Assembly (NCBI RefSeq): GCF_022348085.1
Contig: NZ_JAKRFN010000008.1
Coordinates: 62,001 to 126,000 of the forward strand
Source: Mycobacterium sp. PSTR-4-N
GTDB taxonomy: Bacteria; Actinomycetota; Actinomycetes; Mycobacteriales; Mycobacteriaceae
Direction of reading: 5' to 3'
Length of the DNA stretch: 64,000 nt
Shown: in pieces, positions 29,355-38,896 of the stretch
Layout: every line of letters starts with the position of its first letter
Position numbering within the stretch: position 1 is the stretch's first letter
Program-made: the position numbers and the translations under genes
Notes under the pieces: model-generated
Told to the model about the DNA's origin: nothing
The model's input: only the letters and a program-made list of their open reading frames with translations
The model's database searches: none

Positions 29355-32300
29355 CGCACCAGTGTCTCCGACGGTGCGTCCCGGGCGAGCAGATCCGAGA
29401 GGGCCACGATCAGTTCCGCGGGAGGCTGCCAGCTGAACACCCCGGCCGGGTGGCCGTCCGTCACCGGCGTCTGGGGTCCGCACATTCCGCGCACGTACAG
29501 GTACAGCACACCACCGAGATGACGCTGCGGCGAGTAGTCCGTCTGTCGCCAACGCAGAAACCGGTGCAGCACAACGCAGTAGAGCAGCGCCTGCAGTGGA
29601 TAGTCGGAGTGCAGCATCGCCTCGACCAACCGGGATCGCCCGTAGTCGGCGGCGGTCAGCTCGCCTCCCGGTTCCCCCAGCCAGTTGGTCTTGTAGTCCA
29701 CCACCAGATAGCGACCGCCGACCCGCAGCACCGCATCGACCGACCCGGTGAGGTAGCCCCGCAGCGACTGGGCGCCCAGCGCACCTCCGGAGAGGCGGCG
29801 CGCGTAACCCGCCAGCGGATCGTCCGGCGGCAGATGGCTGTGCACCAGCGCGCCGACGTCGGCGAGGGACAGCGCCGGGCCGGCTGCGCGCAGATCACCG
29901 CCGGCCAGTGGGAACTCGAAGTCCAACTCACGCAACCGATCCCGTAATCCGATCTCGCGCAGCGTGGCGCCGTTGGCCAGTGGCCCGAGCGGGGTGTCGT
30001 GCATCGGGACCAGCGCAGCGGCCAGCTCGGCCGGGGCCACGTCGACCGGCCACCACTGCGCGTGCCGGACGATCTGTGCTTCCAATTCGGCGGCCAGGTC
30101 GGGCGCGAACGGATCGGTCGTCTCGAGCACCGCGTGCACCAGCGTGCCGAACGCCGCACCGGTCGGAAGGTCCGCCATCGGTGAGCGCACCCGCTCACCC
30201 GTGTCCACCGGACCGGAGGCCGGGACGTCGGCGACCTCGTCGTCGAGTTCGGTCACCTCCGGCTCGCTGGACACCCCGGGCGCCTCCTCGGCCGAACGGA
30301 TCAACCCCGAATAAGACGTCCGCCGCCACGACGTGTCGATGCGGCGATGGAAGTGGCGCACGTCCAGACCCACGGGCACCGGCGGTGTGGCGACGGGTGC
30401 CGGCGCGGTGATGACGGATTCCTCGAGGACCGGCCCGCCGGCGTCGGCCCAGGCGCGCAGCGCGGCCATGGCGTCGGGGTCGTCGATGCGGGGCGGGTCG
30501 CAGCGATCGGGCACCATCGCCTCCCCGGGCCTGCGGCCACGCAGCAGGCGGGACAGTCCGCCGTTGGGTTCATCTGCCGACGGCGCCCACCACGCGACGA
30601 CCTGGGACTGAGCGCGCGTCATCGCGACGTAGGTGAGCCGCACGTCGTCCCCGGCAGCCTCCTCACGGCCCTGCCGCTGCACCGCATCGTGATCGGGGCT
30701 GTGCTCGCCGCCGATGTGCAGACAGCGGGTGTCGCCCTCGTGGTAGAGCACGACGTCGCGGCTCTGGATGTTGCGGTTGAACGCGAACGGCAGATACACG
30801 ACGGGAAACTGCAGACCCTTGCTCACCCACACCGTCATGATCTGCACAGCCGCGGCGTCACTGTCGAGGCGACGGCTCCGTTCGACCGCGCCGCCACGTT
30901 CCTCGCGCTGCGTGCGCAGCCAGTCACGCAGCGCAGGCAGGCTGAAGTGCTCCAGGTGCGCAGTCTCCTGCAGCAGCTGGGTCAGATGCGCCAGGTCGGT
31001 CATGTGCCGCTCGCCGTCGACCCAGGACAACACCCGCTCGCCCATGCCGGCGCGCTGAGCCGCTTCGAACACCGCGGCCACGCCGCGCTCCCGCGCGTGA
31101 TCAGCCCAGCTGCGCAACGTCTCGGTGATCCGATCGGTCAGCCGATCGCCCTCGGCGACAAGGCTTTCCGCGGTCTCACCGAAGAACATCGTGGTGGCTG
31201 CCGCCCGCACCAGACCGGACCGCTGCGGCTGGTCGAACGCTTCGAGCAGACACAGCCAGTCATCGGCGGCCGGCGAGGCGAACACATCGGAGTCGCCGGT
31301 GTAGACGGCGGGGATGTTCGCCGCGTTGAGCGCCTCGAAGCAGGCACGCCCGTCGCGGTGGCTCTCGACGATCACCGCGACGTCGCCGGGCACCACTGGG
31401 TTTCCGCAGTAGGTGGCCCCGGCGGCGAGCAGCGCGGCGATGTCGGCGGCCATGTCCTTCGGGATGTGCTCCCGCAGCCGATCGATCGGGATGGTCTTGT
31501 CGGGGCGCACCCGCAGCTGCTCGCGGGTGACCACCCGCAGCCGGAACGGCGCATTCTGCGGCGCACCAGCCAGCCGATGCTCGGGGTGCGCGGCGGCCAC
31601 CGGCCGCACCACGATGCGCGGGTCCCCGAGCTGCGCATCCCGCATCACCGCCTGCAGACTCGCGACCAGCGGGCCGTCGCTGCGATAGTTCGTGCCCAGC
31701 GTGCGCTGCCGTCCCGCGCTCGACGCGGCGTGCAGATACGTGACGATGTCACCGCCGCGGAACGCGTAGATCGCCTGCTTCGGATCACCGATCAGGATCA
31801 CCGTGGAGTGTCCGCTGAACGCGCGGTCGATGACCTGCCACTGCACCGGATCGGTGTCCTGGAACTCGTCGACCATGACGATCGACCAGCGCCGCCGCAT
31901 CCGGGTACGCGCGGGGGAGTCGTCGGCCTCGAGCGCGTCGGCGAGCCGGGACAGCAGATCGTCGTAGTGCAGGATGCCGAGCCGGCGTTTACGCGTCTCC
32001 AGTTCCGCGCAGACCGCGGTCGCGAACTCGACCCGCACCGCCGGGTCCGTGCCGGGCGCGGGATCGGCAGGCCGCAGCTCGGTGTGCGCACCGGCGACGA
32101 CCTCGCGGGCCAGACGCAGCGCGGCGTCGTAGGACAGCAGTGGTTCCTCGCGCTGCTGACCGAAATGCGCGAGGTACAGGTCGTCGACGATGTCGCGCAC
32201 CACATCCTCGAGGCTTTCCACCAGCTGCACACCGGAATCGGTGTCCCCGGCCACCCCGAGACTCTTCAACACCAGCTGGCAGAACTGGTGAGTGGTCGCG

Positions 32301-32656
32301 ATCGTGGCGGCGTCGAACCCGGCCAGCGCGTCACGCAGCCGCTGTCGCCGCAGGGCGAGTTCGTCGGCCGGGCCCGACAGCAGGTGGGTGGGCACCGCGT
32401 CGTTGCGGGCGCGGGCCGGATCGCCGAGTGCGAGCAGGGCGTCGAGGATCTGGGCGCGTACCCGCTCCCGCAGCTCCTGGCTGGCCGCCCGCCCGAAGGT
32501 GATCAGCAGCATCTGGTCGAGCGTCGCAACCCCTTCTGCGACATAGCGGGTCACCAAACCGGCCAGGGTGTAAGTCTTTCCGGTACCCGCACTGGCTTCC
32601 AGCACCGTCGTGGTGCGCGGCTCGGGCAGCGGGCCCAGCAGGTCGAACGGTTCCAT
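29351..32656 (-). CDS. recB: Exodeoxyribonuclease V subunit beta (RecB helicase-nuclease)
   Basis: 1101 residues. UvrD-type helicase motifs are complete: EASAGTGKTYTLAGLVTRYV (Walker A), MVDEFQDTDPVQWQVIDRAF (Walker B), LIGDPKQAIYAFRGGD, and VKAL-like motifs such as MTVWVSKGLQFPVVYLPFAF and LTYVAMTRAQSQV. The C-terminal nuclease domain keeps the active-site block DAVLRVGGRYLVVDYKTNWL. The start immediately follows the recC stop with no gap. It should form a functional 3'-5' helicase and nuclease with RecC and RecD. Confidence 0.96.
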   Translation of the reverse strand: MEPFDLLGPLPEPRTTTVLEASAGTGKTYTLAGLVTRYVAEGVATLDQMLLITFGRAASQELRERVRAQILDALLALGDPARARNDAVPTHLLSGPADELALRRQRLRDALAGFDAATIATTHQFCQLVLKSLGVAGDTDSGVQLVESLEDVVRDIVDDLYLAHFGQQREEPLLSYDAALRLAREVVAGAHTELRPADPAPGTDPAVRVEFATAVCAELETRKRRLGILHYDDLLSRLADALEADDSPARTRMRRRWSIVMVDEFQDTDPVQWQVIDRAFSGHSTVILIGDPKQAIYAFRGGDIVTYLHAASSAGRQRTLGTNYRSDGPLVASLQAVMRDAQLGDPRIVVRPVAAAHPEHRLAGAPQNAPFRLRVVTREQLRVRPDKTIPIDRLREHIPKDMAADIAALLAAGATYCGNPVVPGDVAVIVESHRDGRACFEALNAANIPAVYTGDSDVFASPAADDWLCLLEAFDQPQRSGLVRAAATTMFFGETAESLVAEGDRLTDRITETLRSWADHARERGVAAVFEAAQRAGMGERVLSWVDGERHMTDLAHLTQLLQETAHLEHFSLPALRDWLRTQREERGGAVERSRRLDSDAAAVQIMTVWVSKGLQFPVVYLPFAFNRNIQSRDVVLYHEGDTRCLHIGGEHSPDHDAVQRQGREEAAGDDVRLTYVAMTRAQSQVVAWWAPSADEPNGGLSRLLRGRRPGEAMVPDRCDPPRIDDPDAMAALRAWADAGGPVLEESVITAPAPVATPPVPVGLDVRHFHRRIDTSWRRTSYSGLIRSAEEAPGVSSEPEVTELDDEVADVPASGPVDTGERVRSPMADLPTGAAFGTLVHAVLETTDPFAPDLAAELEAQIVRHAQWWPVDVAPAELAAALVPMHDTPLGPLANGATLREIGLRDRLRELDFEFPLAGGDLRAAGPALSLADVGALVHSHLPPDDPLAGYARRLSGGALGAQSLRGYLTGSVDAVLRVGGRYLVVDYKTNWLGEPGGELTAADYGRSRLVEAMLHSDYPLQALLYCVVLHRFLRWRQTDYSPQRHLGGVLYLYVRGMCGPQTPVTDGHPAGVFSWQPPAELIVALSDLLARDAPSETLVR

Positions 32657-35600
32657 CTAGTCCGGCATCCTCTCGGCGCGCAGCATCGGAGACCACAACC
32701 GGGACGCGTAGGCCGGAAGGCCCGCGGCGACCAGGTCGACCAGCGGACGGCCAGGACCCCACACCGTGACGTGCGCGGGCTCGGCGTCCTCGCCGGGATA
32801 CCCGCCGGACTTCCACTTCCAGCCGGCCTCCCGCGACGGCGCGCCGCGGTGGTGCTCGGTCTCCGCCCAGGCGTAGGACGTCTTGGGCGGCAACGGAATC
32901 GGTGCGCGACGCCCGTCGTCGTACATCTCGACGAGATCGGCCAGCACACCGGCGGCGTCGTCGGGCGGTCCCAACAGCCGTTGTCGTGGGGTGTCGCCGC
33001 GTTTGGCTCGACCGATGCACACCGCCGACCAATCCCTGCCGGGATGGTGAGCGGCCAACGCCACCAGTCGAATCCACGATTCCAGTAGGTGCCTGCCGTC
33101 GAGCTTGGAATAGGTGACCCACACCAGGCGCTCGCCGTAGACGCGCGGCACGGTGCCCGTGACGCGGCGGTCTGTGTCTATGGCGGCGCCGACCGCGACG
33201 TCGACGTCGAACGCCTCGGGCGCACGGGTGCGGTGCTGCTGGGCGGCCGCAGCGAGCGCGGCGGTGCGCTGCGCGAGTTCCTGGGCTTGCCGCCAACCGA
33301 GCCGGCCCGGCGGAAGCGAACCACGACGCCACTCGGCCTGCTGGGCCTGCGCCGGTGTCATCCCGCGCTGCATGTCCTCGAGCATCCGGGCGCCGATCTT
33401 CCACTCCGCCAACGCATCGATCTCGACCGGCATCCCGTCCTCGACGGCATCGACGTCCCACGGCAGCGTGTAGTCGAGAGCCCGGAAGAAGCCCTTGACC
33501 GGATCCTTGAAGAACGTGATCAGATCGTCGAGGACGACGTCGTCGAGCGGTGGCGCCGGTAGCGGCGCCCCGACCAGCGGCGGCTTGACCGTCCGCTGAG
33601 CCGTCGAGGCCCGGGCCGCGGTCAGCGCGGCGGTGTCGAACGTGAACGGCTCGTCCGGACGCGTTCCCAGCGCCCCCGGTGTGACATTGCGGATGTCGAA
33701 GGGCTGCAACGGATGTCGAATGTGTACCTGCTCGCAGACCGGCTGCTGCGCGGTGACGTCGAGCGCGTCGAGGAGCTCGACGAGCGGCACGGCCGGCGGC
33801 TTGCGTTGACCCGAGTACTCGTTGGCGCCGGTGTAGGTGATCACCAGGCGCTCGGTCGCCGCACCGATCGCGTCGAGCAGCAACTGGCGATCCTCGGAGC
33901 GACTGTCCCGTTCACCGGTCACCGGGTCGCGCGCCAGCGCGTCGTCGCCGTCGGTGACTCCTTGCCGTGGGAAGACCCCGTCGTCGAGACCCACCAGGCA
34001 CACCACGCGGTGAGGGACCGAGCGCATCGGGACCATCGTGCACACCGTCAGCGTGCCGGTGCGGAAGTTGGCGCGCGTCGGTCGACCGGCGAGGTGGCGG
34101 TCCAATAGTGCCTTCACATCGGCGAGGCGCAACAGGGTCTCGGACTGCGCGCCGGCGTCAGCGAGGATGTCGCCGAACTCCCGGTCCACCTGGGCGCCCT
34201 GCCACGCATCGGCGTCCGGGGCGGCGGTGAGCTGGTCGAGACCGCTGCGCAGGGCTGTCAGCCATCCGCCCAATGTCCTTGTGCCGCTGAGGTCCTCGAC
34301 CGCGACGCGGAGCAGCTCGACGTACTCGGCGAGTCGCCCCGCGAGCTCCACCCGGTTGCTGCCGACGTCGTCGAGGGGCAGCGTGGTGTCCAGCCAGGTG
34401 TGGGCGTCCTCCGAGACGGCGACGCCGGCCAGTACCCGGTCGATGCCGAACCGCCAGGTGTTCTGCACGAAGTCGACCCCATACGGATGGCGGTGTCCGC
34501 GGTCGAAGCCCCAGCGGATGTTGGCCTCCCGCACCCAGTCGCCGATCGTGTCGAGATCGTCGTCGCTGAAGCCGAACCGGAAACGCACCGGTGCGGCCTC
34601 CGCGAGGTTGAGCACCTCGCTGGCGGTCGCCCGCCCGCCGGCCAGGATGAGCAACTGACTCGCCACTGCGAGCAACGGATTGGTCTGGGTGAGCGCGCGG
34701 TCGGCCAACTTGACGCGCAGTCGATGGGCGGGGTGCGCGTCGGACACCACATCCCCGAGACCGAAACCCGCGACGATGAGTGGTGCATATGTCTCGATGT
34801 CGGGGCACATGACGAGGATGTCGCGCGGCTCGAGCGTGGGATCGTCGGCCAGCATGCCGAGCAGCACCTCACGCAGAACGTCGATCTGGCGAGCGGGGCC
34901 GTGGCAGCTGTGCACCTGGACCGACCGGTCGGTCGCGTCGAGCCAACGACCTTGCGGGCGAACGCTGTTGGCGGCGATGTCGGACTGGAGCCAGCCGAGC
35001 AGTGTGGGCGGGCGGTCGGCGGCGCCGAGGAACTCGTCGACTGCGGGGTCGGCGGGAAGGGCCCGCTCCAGCTCGCGCAGATCGCGGCCGAGCGTCGCGA
35101 GAAGCGGGTGCCCCACCGCGCGGTGCGACGTGTCGGTACGCCGCGGCACCGGTCCATGACTGCCGCGCAGTGCCGCCCACAGTACGTCGCTGGGATGCGG
35201 GAGCCACAGGTGCAGATCGTGATGCGTGCTGAGCGCTTGCAGGAGTTCGATCTCGGTGCGCGGCAAGCGGGTGTGACCGAACAGCGACAACCGCGCGGGT
35301 AGATCTGAAGGTGAATGCCGAAGACGAGCAACAGCTTCGGCGTGACGTACCGGCGGGGGCTCGGCAGCGACGCGGGCCAGCAGAGCGCGGTAGAGCTCAG
35401 GCTGCCAGCTCAGGTCGGCGTCGAGGGCGTCACTGCGGCGCTGCGCCCAGTCGATCAACAGCTGCGGACGTTGCCGGGCGTAGGAGGCGAACAGGCCGGC
35501 GAGGCGACGGGCGACGGCATAGCGCCTGCCCTGGCGCAGTTCTCGCTCCTCGCCCTGCTCATGATGGCCGAGATGGGCGGCCAGGGTGGCACACCACGGC

Positions 35601-35920
35601 TGGTCGAGCGAGCTGTCGATGACCTCGAGTAGCGGCCACACCATGGCCTCGGGTGCCCATGGATCGTCGTCGGTGGTGCCGGTCAGTTCCGCGACGAGTG
35701 AGCGCGGATGGCGGAACGTGATCCCGGCGCACACCCCGTCCTGACCGCCACCGCGCCCCAGGATGTGGGAGAGCCGCTGGCTGAGCCAGCGTTCGGTGCC
35801 GCGCGCCGACACCAGCACCAGGTCCTCGGCGAAGGGGTCGGCAGGCGGGTCTGCGAGCATCGCACCCAGGCCGTCGGCGAGCAGGTCGGTGCGATCAGCC
35901 CGATGGAGGTGTAGCGCCAT
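32657..35920 (-). CDS. recC: Exodeoxyribonuclease V subunit gamma (RecC)
   Basis: 1087 residues, typical RecC length. It begins MALHLHRADRTDLLADGL and SARGTERWLSQRLSHILGRG, with the later conserved RGTLTVCTMVPMRSVPHRVV-like region (here GTLTVCTMVPMRSVPHRVVC) and VCLVGLDDGVFPRQ. RecC scaffolds the complex and reads DNA for regulatory sites. It is first in the operon, preceded at its 5' side by a copy of the 60-bp repeat. Confidence 0.95.
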   Translation of the reverse strand: MALHLHRADRTDLLADGLGAMLADPPADPFAEDLVLVSARGTERWLSQRLSHILGRGGGQDGVCAGITFRHPRSLVAELTGTTDDDPWAPEAMVWPLLEVIDSSLDQPWCATLAAHLGHHEQGEERELRQGRRYAVARRLAGLFASYARQRPQLLIDWAQRRSDALDADLSWQPELYRALLARVAAEPPPVRHAEAVARLRHSPSDLPARLSLFGHTRLPRTEIELLQALSTHHDLHLWLPHPSDVLWAALRGSHGPVPRRTDTSHRAVGHPLLATLGRDLRELERALPADPAVDEFLGAADRPPTLLGWLQSDIAANSVRPQGRWLDATDRSVQVHSCHGPARQIDVLREVLLGMLADDPTLEPRDILVMCPDIETYAPLIVAGFGLGDVVSDAHPAHRLRVKLADRALTQTNPLLAVASQLLILAGGRATASEVLNLAEAAPVRFRFGFSDDDLDTIGDWVREANIRWGFDRGHRHPYGVDFVQNTWRFGIDRVLAGVAVSEDAHTWLDTTLPLDDVGSNRVELAGRLAEYVELLRVAVEDLSGTRTLGGWLTALRSGLDQLTAAPDADAWQGAQVDREFGDILADAGAQSETLLRLADVKALLDRHLAGRPTRANFRTGTLTVCTMVPMRSVPHRVVCLVGLDDGVFPRQGVTDGDDALARDPVTGERDSRSEDRQLLLDAIGAATERLVITYTGANEYSGQRKPPAVPLVELLDALDVTAQQPVCEQVHIRHPLQPFDIRNVTPGALGTRPDEPFTFDTAALTAARASTAQRTVKPPLVGAPLPAPPLDDVVLDDLITFFKDPVKGFFRALDYTLPWDVDAVEDGMPVEIDALAEWKIGARMLEDMQRGMTPAQAQQAEWRRGSLPPGRLGWRQAQELAQRTAALAAAAQQHRTRAPEAFDVDVAVGAAIDTDRRVTGTVPRVYGERLVWVTYSKLDGRHLLESWIRLVALAAHHPGRDWSAVCIGRAKRGDTPRQRLLGPPDDAAGVLADLVEMYDDGRRAPIPLPPKTSYAWAETEHHRGAPSREAGWKWKSGGYPGEDAEPAHVTVWGPGRPLVDLVAAGLPAYASRLWSPMLRAERMPD

Positions 35921-35954
35921 CGCAGCTCAGACTACGGGCGCGCGCTCGCAGGCG

Positions 35955-36014
35955 GTGAGCGCACACGAAATGCCATGCTCGGCGGCGCGTCGGTGTGCAG
36001 ACGCGCGCGCTCGC
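35955..36014 (+). repeat. 60-bp dispersed repeat, copy 2
   Basis: Starts GTGAGCGC and ends GCGCTCGC, same length and direction as the copy at 26681-26740. The shared core GTGCAGACGCGCGCGCTCGC is identical over 20 bases. It lies just upstream of recC and downstream of the DUF3060 gene, so the two copies bracket the recBCD operon. Confidence 0.75.
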
Positions 36015-36022
36015 CGAATGGG

Positions 36023-36694
36023 TCAGCCGCGTTCGATGACGTTGCCGGTGCCGGCCTGCGAGGTCTTGGGGTCGCCGGTCCGGTAGGTCACCGTGTTGTC
36101 GAAGCCCGAGACGTTGATGGCGCCCGCCGACTCCACCGTCAGCTCGTTCTCCATGCCGGACACCGAGACCTCGGCGCACGAGCCCTGCACCTCGATCGTG
36201 TTGTTCATCCCGCTGATGCTCACGGTTCCCTGATTGCAGATCACGGTCTGCGTGCGATCGACACCGCCGATCGACAGCGACCCGCCCGCTTCGACGGTGA
36301 GCACCTGGTCATCACCGCCGATGCCGGGGATCGCCGGAATCGAGGGAATCGCCGGGATCGCCGGGATCGCCGGAACGGACGGTTCGGCGACGGAACCGCC
36401 CCCGCCGGACGTGCTCGGCCGACCGGGCACCGTGCTCGTTGCGACGTTGTTCCCGACGAAGTAGACGACGACGCCGATCACCCCGCCGATGATCACCAGA
36501 CCGGCGATCAACGGAATCAGCCACACCGCAGGATTCGAGCGCTTGTGCACGACCTGCTGCGGGGCCGCGAAGTACGGCGAACCGTGGGGCTGCTCGAAGG
36601 ACGGGGTGGGGTACGGGTACGGAGGCACCGGCACCGCGGAACTGCCCCGCTCCAAGTCCCTGATGCGGGCCTCGGGATCCCCTGTCGGCTCCAT
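36023..36694 (-). CDS. Membrane-anchored DUF3060 protein with Pro-Ala-Ile-Pro repeats
   Basis: 223 residues from MEPTGDPEARIRDLERG. A Pro/Tyr-rich cytosolic segment is followed by one membrane helix (VWLIPLIAGLVIIGGVIGVV, about 70-95). Then come a Gly/Ser linker, about five Ile-Pro units (VPAIPAIPAIPSIPAIPGIG) and a C-terminal DUF3060 domain of short beta-strand repeats (GGSLSIGGVDRTQTVICN, GTVSISGMNNTIEV, EVSVSGMENELTVE). It should be an outward-facing anchored protein. Function unknown. Confidence 0.8.
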   Translation of the reverse strand: MEPTGDPEARIRDLERGSSAVPVPPYPYPTPSFEQPHGSPYFAAPQQVVHKRSNPAVWLIPLIAGLVIIGGVIGVVVYFVGNNVATSTVPGRPSTSGGGGSVAEPSVPAIPAIPAIPSIPAIPGIGGDDQVLTVEAGGSLSIGGVDRTQTVICNQGTVSISGMNNTIEVQGSCAEVSVSGMENELTVESAGAINVSGFDNTVTYRTGDPKTSQAGTGNVIERG

Positions 36695-36800
36695 GCGCAG
36701 ATGCTCGCACAACCGCGGCGCGCCTGCGCGGATCTGACCAAACCCTGACCGGTGACCACGCGCGGCGGTTGAGTTCACGGCCCGGTGGTACCCATGCGCC

Positions 36801-37906
36801 ATGGTGGCACCGGGCTTCCTCGCCATCGGCAGCGGTCCCGCGGGTGTCAGCGCGGCCGAGACCTTCCGCGCGCCCGGCACCGCCACATCCCCGTGCGCAT
36901 CCTGTCCGCCGATCCCGCGCTGCCCTATGCCAAGCCGCCCTTGAGCAAGCAGTTCCTGTGCGGCCAGCCCGCAGAACTCGACCTGCACAGCGCCGGCTGG
37001 TTCCACCGCAATGCCATCGATCTCGTCCTCGGGGTCACCGTCGAGCGCATCGACACCGCCGCCCAGGAGATCGTCACCGCGGGTGGTGCCCGCTATCCCT
37101 ACTGGCACCTGGTGCTCGCATCGGGTGCCACGCCGGTGCCGCTGACGGTGCCGGGCGCGGAGTCGGCGTTACCTCTGCGGTCGTTCGGCGACGCGGTGGC
37201 GCTGCGAATGGCGGCGCGCCACGCCGACTCGGCGGTCGTGGTCGGGGCGGGTCTGATCGGGTGCGAGGCGGCGGCCTGCCTGGCGGCCGGTGGTCTGGAC
37301 ACCGTGCTCGTCGCGCCCGAACCGGTGCCGCTCGCCCGCCGTTTCGGCCTCGACGTGGGTGAGCGCGTGGTCAAGATGCTCTCCGATGCCGGTGTGCGCT
37401 TCACCGGTTCCGCCCCGGTCGCCGCGGTCACCGGCACCGGGGTGGTGCTGGACTCCGGCGAGTGCATCGACGCCGACCTGGTGGTCGCCGCCACGGGCGT
37501 GCGCCCCGACGTCCGGCTGGCGCAGCAGGCAGGGCTGCAGATGAGCGGAGGGCGCGTCGTGGTCGACGAACACATGCGCACCTCGGTGCAGAACGTCTTC
37601 GCCGCCGGCGACATCACGCTGGCCCACAACGTCACCGCGGGCCGGGCGGTGGCCGCCGAGCACTGGCGCGACGCCGCCCAGCAGGGGTTGGTGGCGGGGT
37701 CGACCGCGGCCGGCTACCCGGCCGTCTGGGACCGGGTGCCCCGCTTCTCCTGCTCGATCGGGTCGGTGACGATGCGTCACCGTGGCTGGGGCGACGACTG
37801 GGATTCCTGTCGGGTCACCGACCGGCGACACGGCTTCACCGCGGCGTACACGCGCCTCGGTCACGAGGTGGCAACCCTGGTGGCTACAACCAATCCCGGC
37901 GCTTGA
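36801..37906 (+). pseudogene. FAD-dependent NAD(P)-disulfide-type oxidoreductase with apparent one-base frameshift
   Basis: ATG 36801 gives MVAPGFLAIGSGPAGVSAAETFRA, a perfect FAD Rossmann start. The rest of the protein continues in a different frame from about 36872: PVRILSADPALPYAKPPLSK, SAVVVGAGLIGCEAAACLAA (NAD site) and NVFAAGDITLAHNV (second FAD site). One missing base in the CGCGCGCCCGG stretch (36867-36877) explains the break. The intact parent would be a ferredoxin/rubredoxin reductase-like protein of about 370 residues. It could be a true pseudogene or a sequencing error. A gene call starting at 36785 would carry a nonsense N-terminus. Confidence 0.75.
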
Positions 37907-38879
37907 ACGCCACGTAGAGAATCGCGACCATCACGACGATGAGCGCGGTGCTGGTGACGAAGCCCGCGACGGTCTCGATTCCGGGATAGTCGACGTTCTG
38001 GCCGTAGAACCCCGTGATCGCCGTCGGGACCGCGATGATGGCCGCCCACCCGGTCAGCTTCTTCATCACCACGTTCAGTCGCGCGTCCTGTAGCGAGAGG
38101 TTCGTCTCGAACACCGTGGTGACCATGTCGCGCAACGATTCCGTCCACTCCGATGCTCGCAGCACGTGGTCGTACAGATCGGCGTACACCGCGTCGAGTT
38201 CCGGGGCGGTCTTCGCGTCGAGGCGACGGTGTTGAATGGCCGAGACCACCTCCCGCATCGGCAGCACCACCCGGCGCAGCGCCACCAGGTCCTTGCGCAG
38301 CTGAAATGTCTTGCGCTGCAATCCCTTGGGTGGCGCCTCGTCGGCGAACAGATCGTCCTCGAGGCCCTCGATCGCATCGTCGAGCGCCTGTACCGCGGCG
38401 AAGTGGCCGTCGACCACGACATCGAGCAATCCGTGCACCAGTGAGCCGACCCCGTACTGCTGACCGCCGAGCTCGTCGAAGCGGCGGGACACCTCGTCGA
38501 TGTCGATGTGCGGCGACAACCGCACGGTGATCAGGCCGCGGGGCAGGACGAACCCCGAGATCCGGTGCACCTCGAGCAACGACGACGGGGAATCGTCCTG
38601 CGCCGGTGGTGCGGTCACGGTCACCGAGTACACCGTGAAGAAGGTATGGGTGCGGTACACCACCGCCTTGGTGCGTTCGGATTCGGCGAGCGCGTCCTCC
38701 ACCGCCCACGAGTTCAGATGCAGCTCGGCGGCAAGGTCTTTGAGGATCGCTTGGTCGGGGTCGTAGATGTCGCACCACACGAGCGTGTCGTCACCGCTGA
38801 GACAGTCCGAGATCGCCGAGAAGTCGAAATCGTCCTGAGGTTCACCGTGCCGCCAGATCCGGCCGCGCACATGGGTCAT
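37884..38879 (-). CDS. CorA family magnesium/divalent metal transporter
   Basis: 331 residues. A cytosolic domain is followed by two C-terminal membrane helices and a positively charged tail (AFKRRDWL), as in CorA. The pore motif after the first helix is YGQN (ITGFYGQNVDYPG) rather than the textbook YGMN, a variant common in actinobacterial relatives to my knowledge. Its 3' end overlaps the convergent oxidoreductase by 23 bases. Confidence 0.88.
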   Translation of the reverse strand: MTHVRGRIWRHGEPQDDFDFSAISDCLSGDDTLVWCDIYDPDQAILKDLAAELHLNSWAVEDALAESERTKAVVYRTHTFFTVYSVTVTAPPAQDDSPSSLLEVHRISGFVLPRGLITVRLSPHIDIDEVSRRFDELGGQQYGVGSLVHGLLDVVVDGHFAAVQALDDAIEGLEDDLFADEAPPKGLQRKTFQLRKDLVALRRVVLPMREVVSAIQHRRLDAKTAPELDAVYADLYDHVLRASEWTESLRDMVTTVFETNLSLQDARLNVVMKKLTGWAAIIAVPTAITGFYGQNVDYPGIETVAGFVTSTALIVVMVAILYVAFKRRDWL

Positions 38880-38896
38880 CGCAGTGGGGGCATGTG

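Noticed and set aside
30347..33088. A 913-codon open frame on the + strand
   Set aside because: It lies opposite recB and the end of recC, has no recognisable domains and a His/Arg/Gln-rich composition typical of antisense frames in GC-rich DNA.
36785..36871. Alternative N-terminus of the oxidoreductase in the downstream frame
   Set aside because: It reads HGGTGLPRHRQRSRG, unlike any FAD fold, whereas the other frame gives a perfect Rossmann motif; hence the frameshift explanation.
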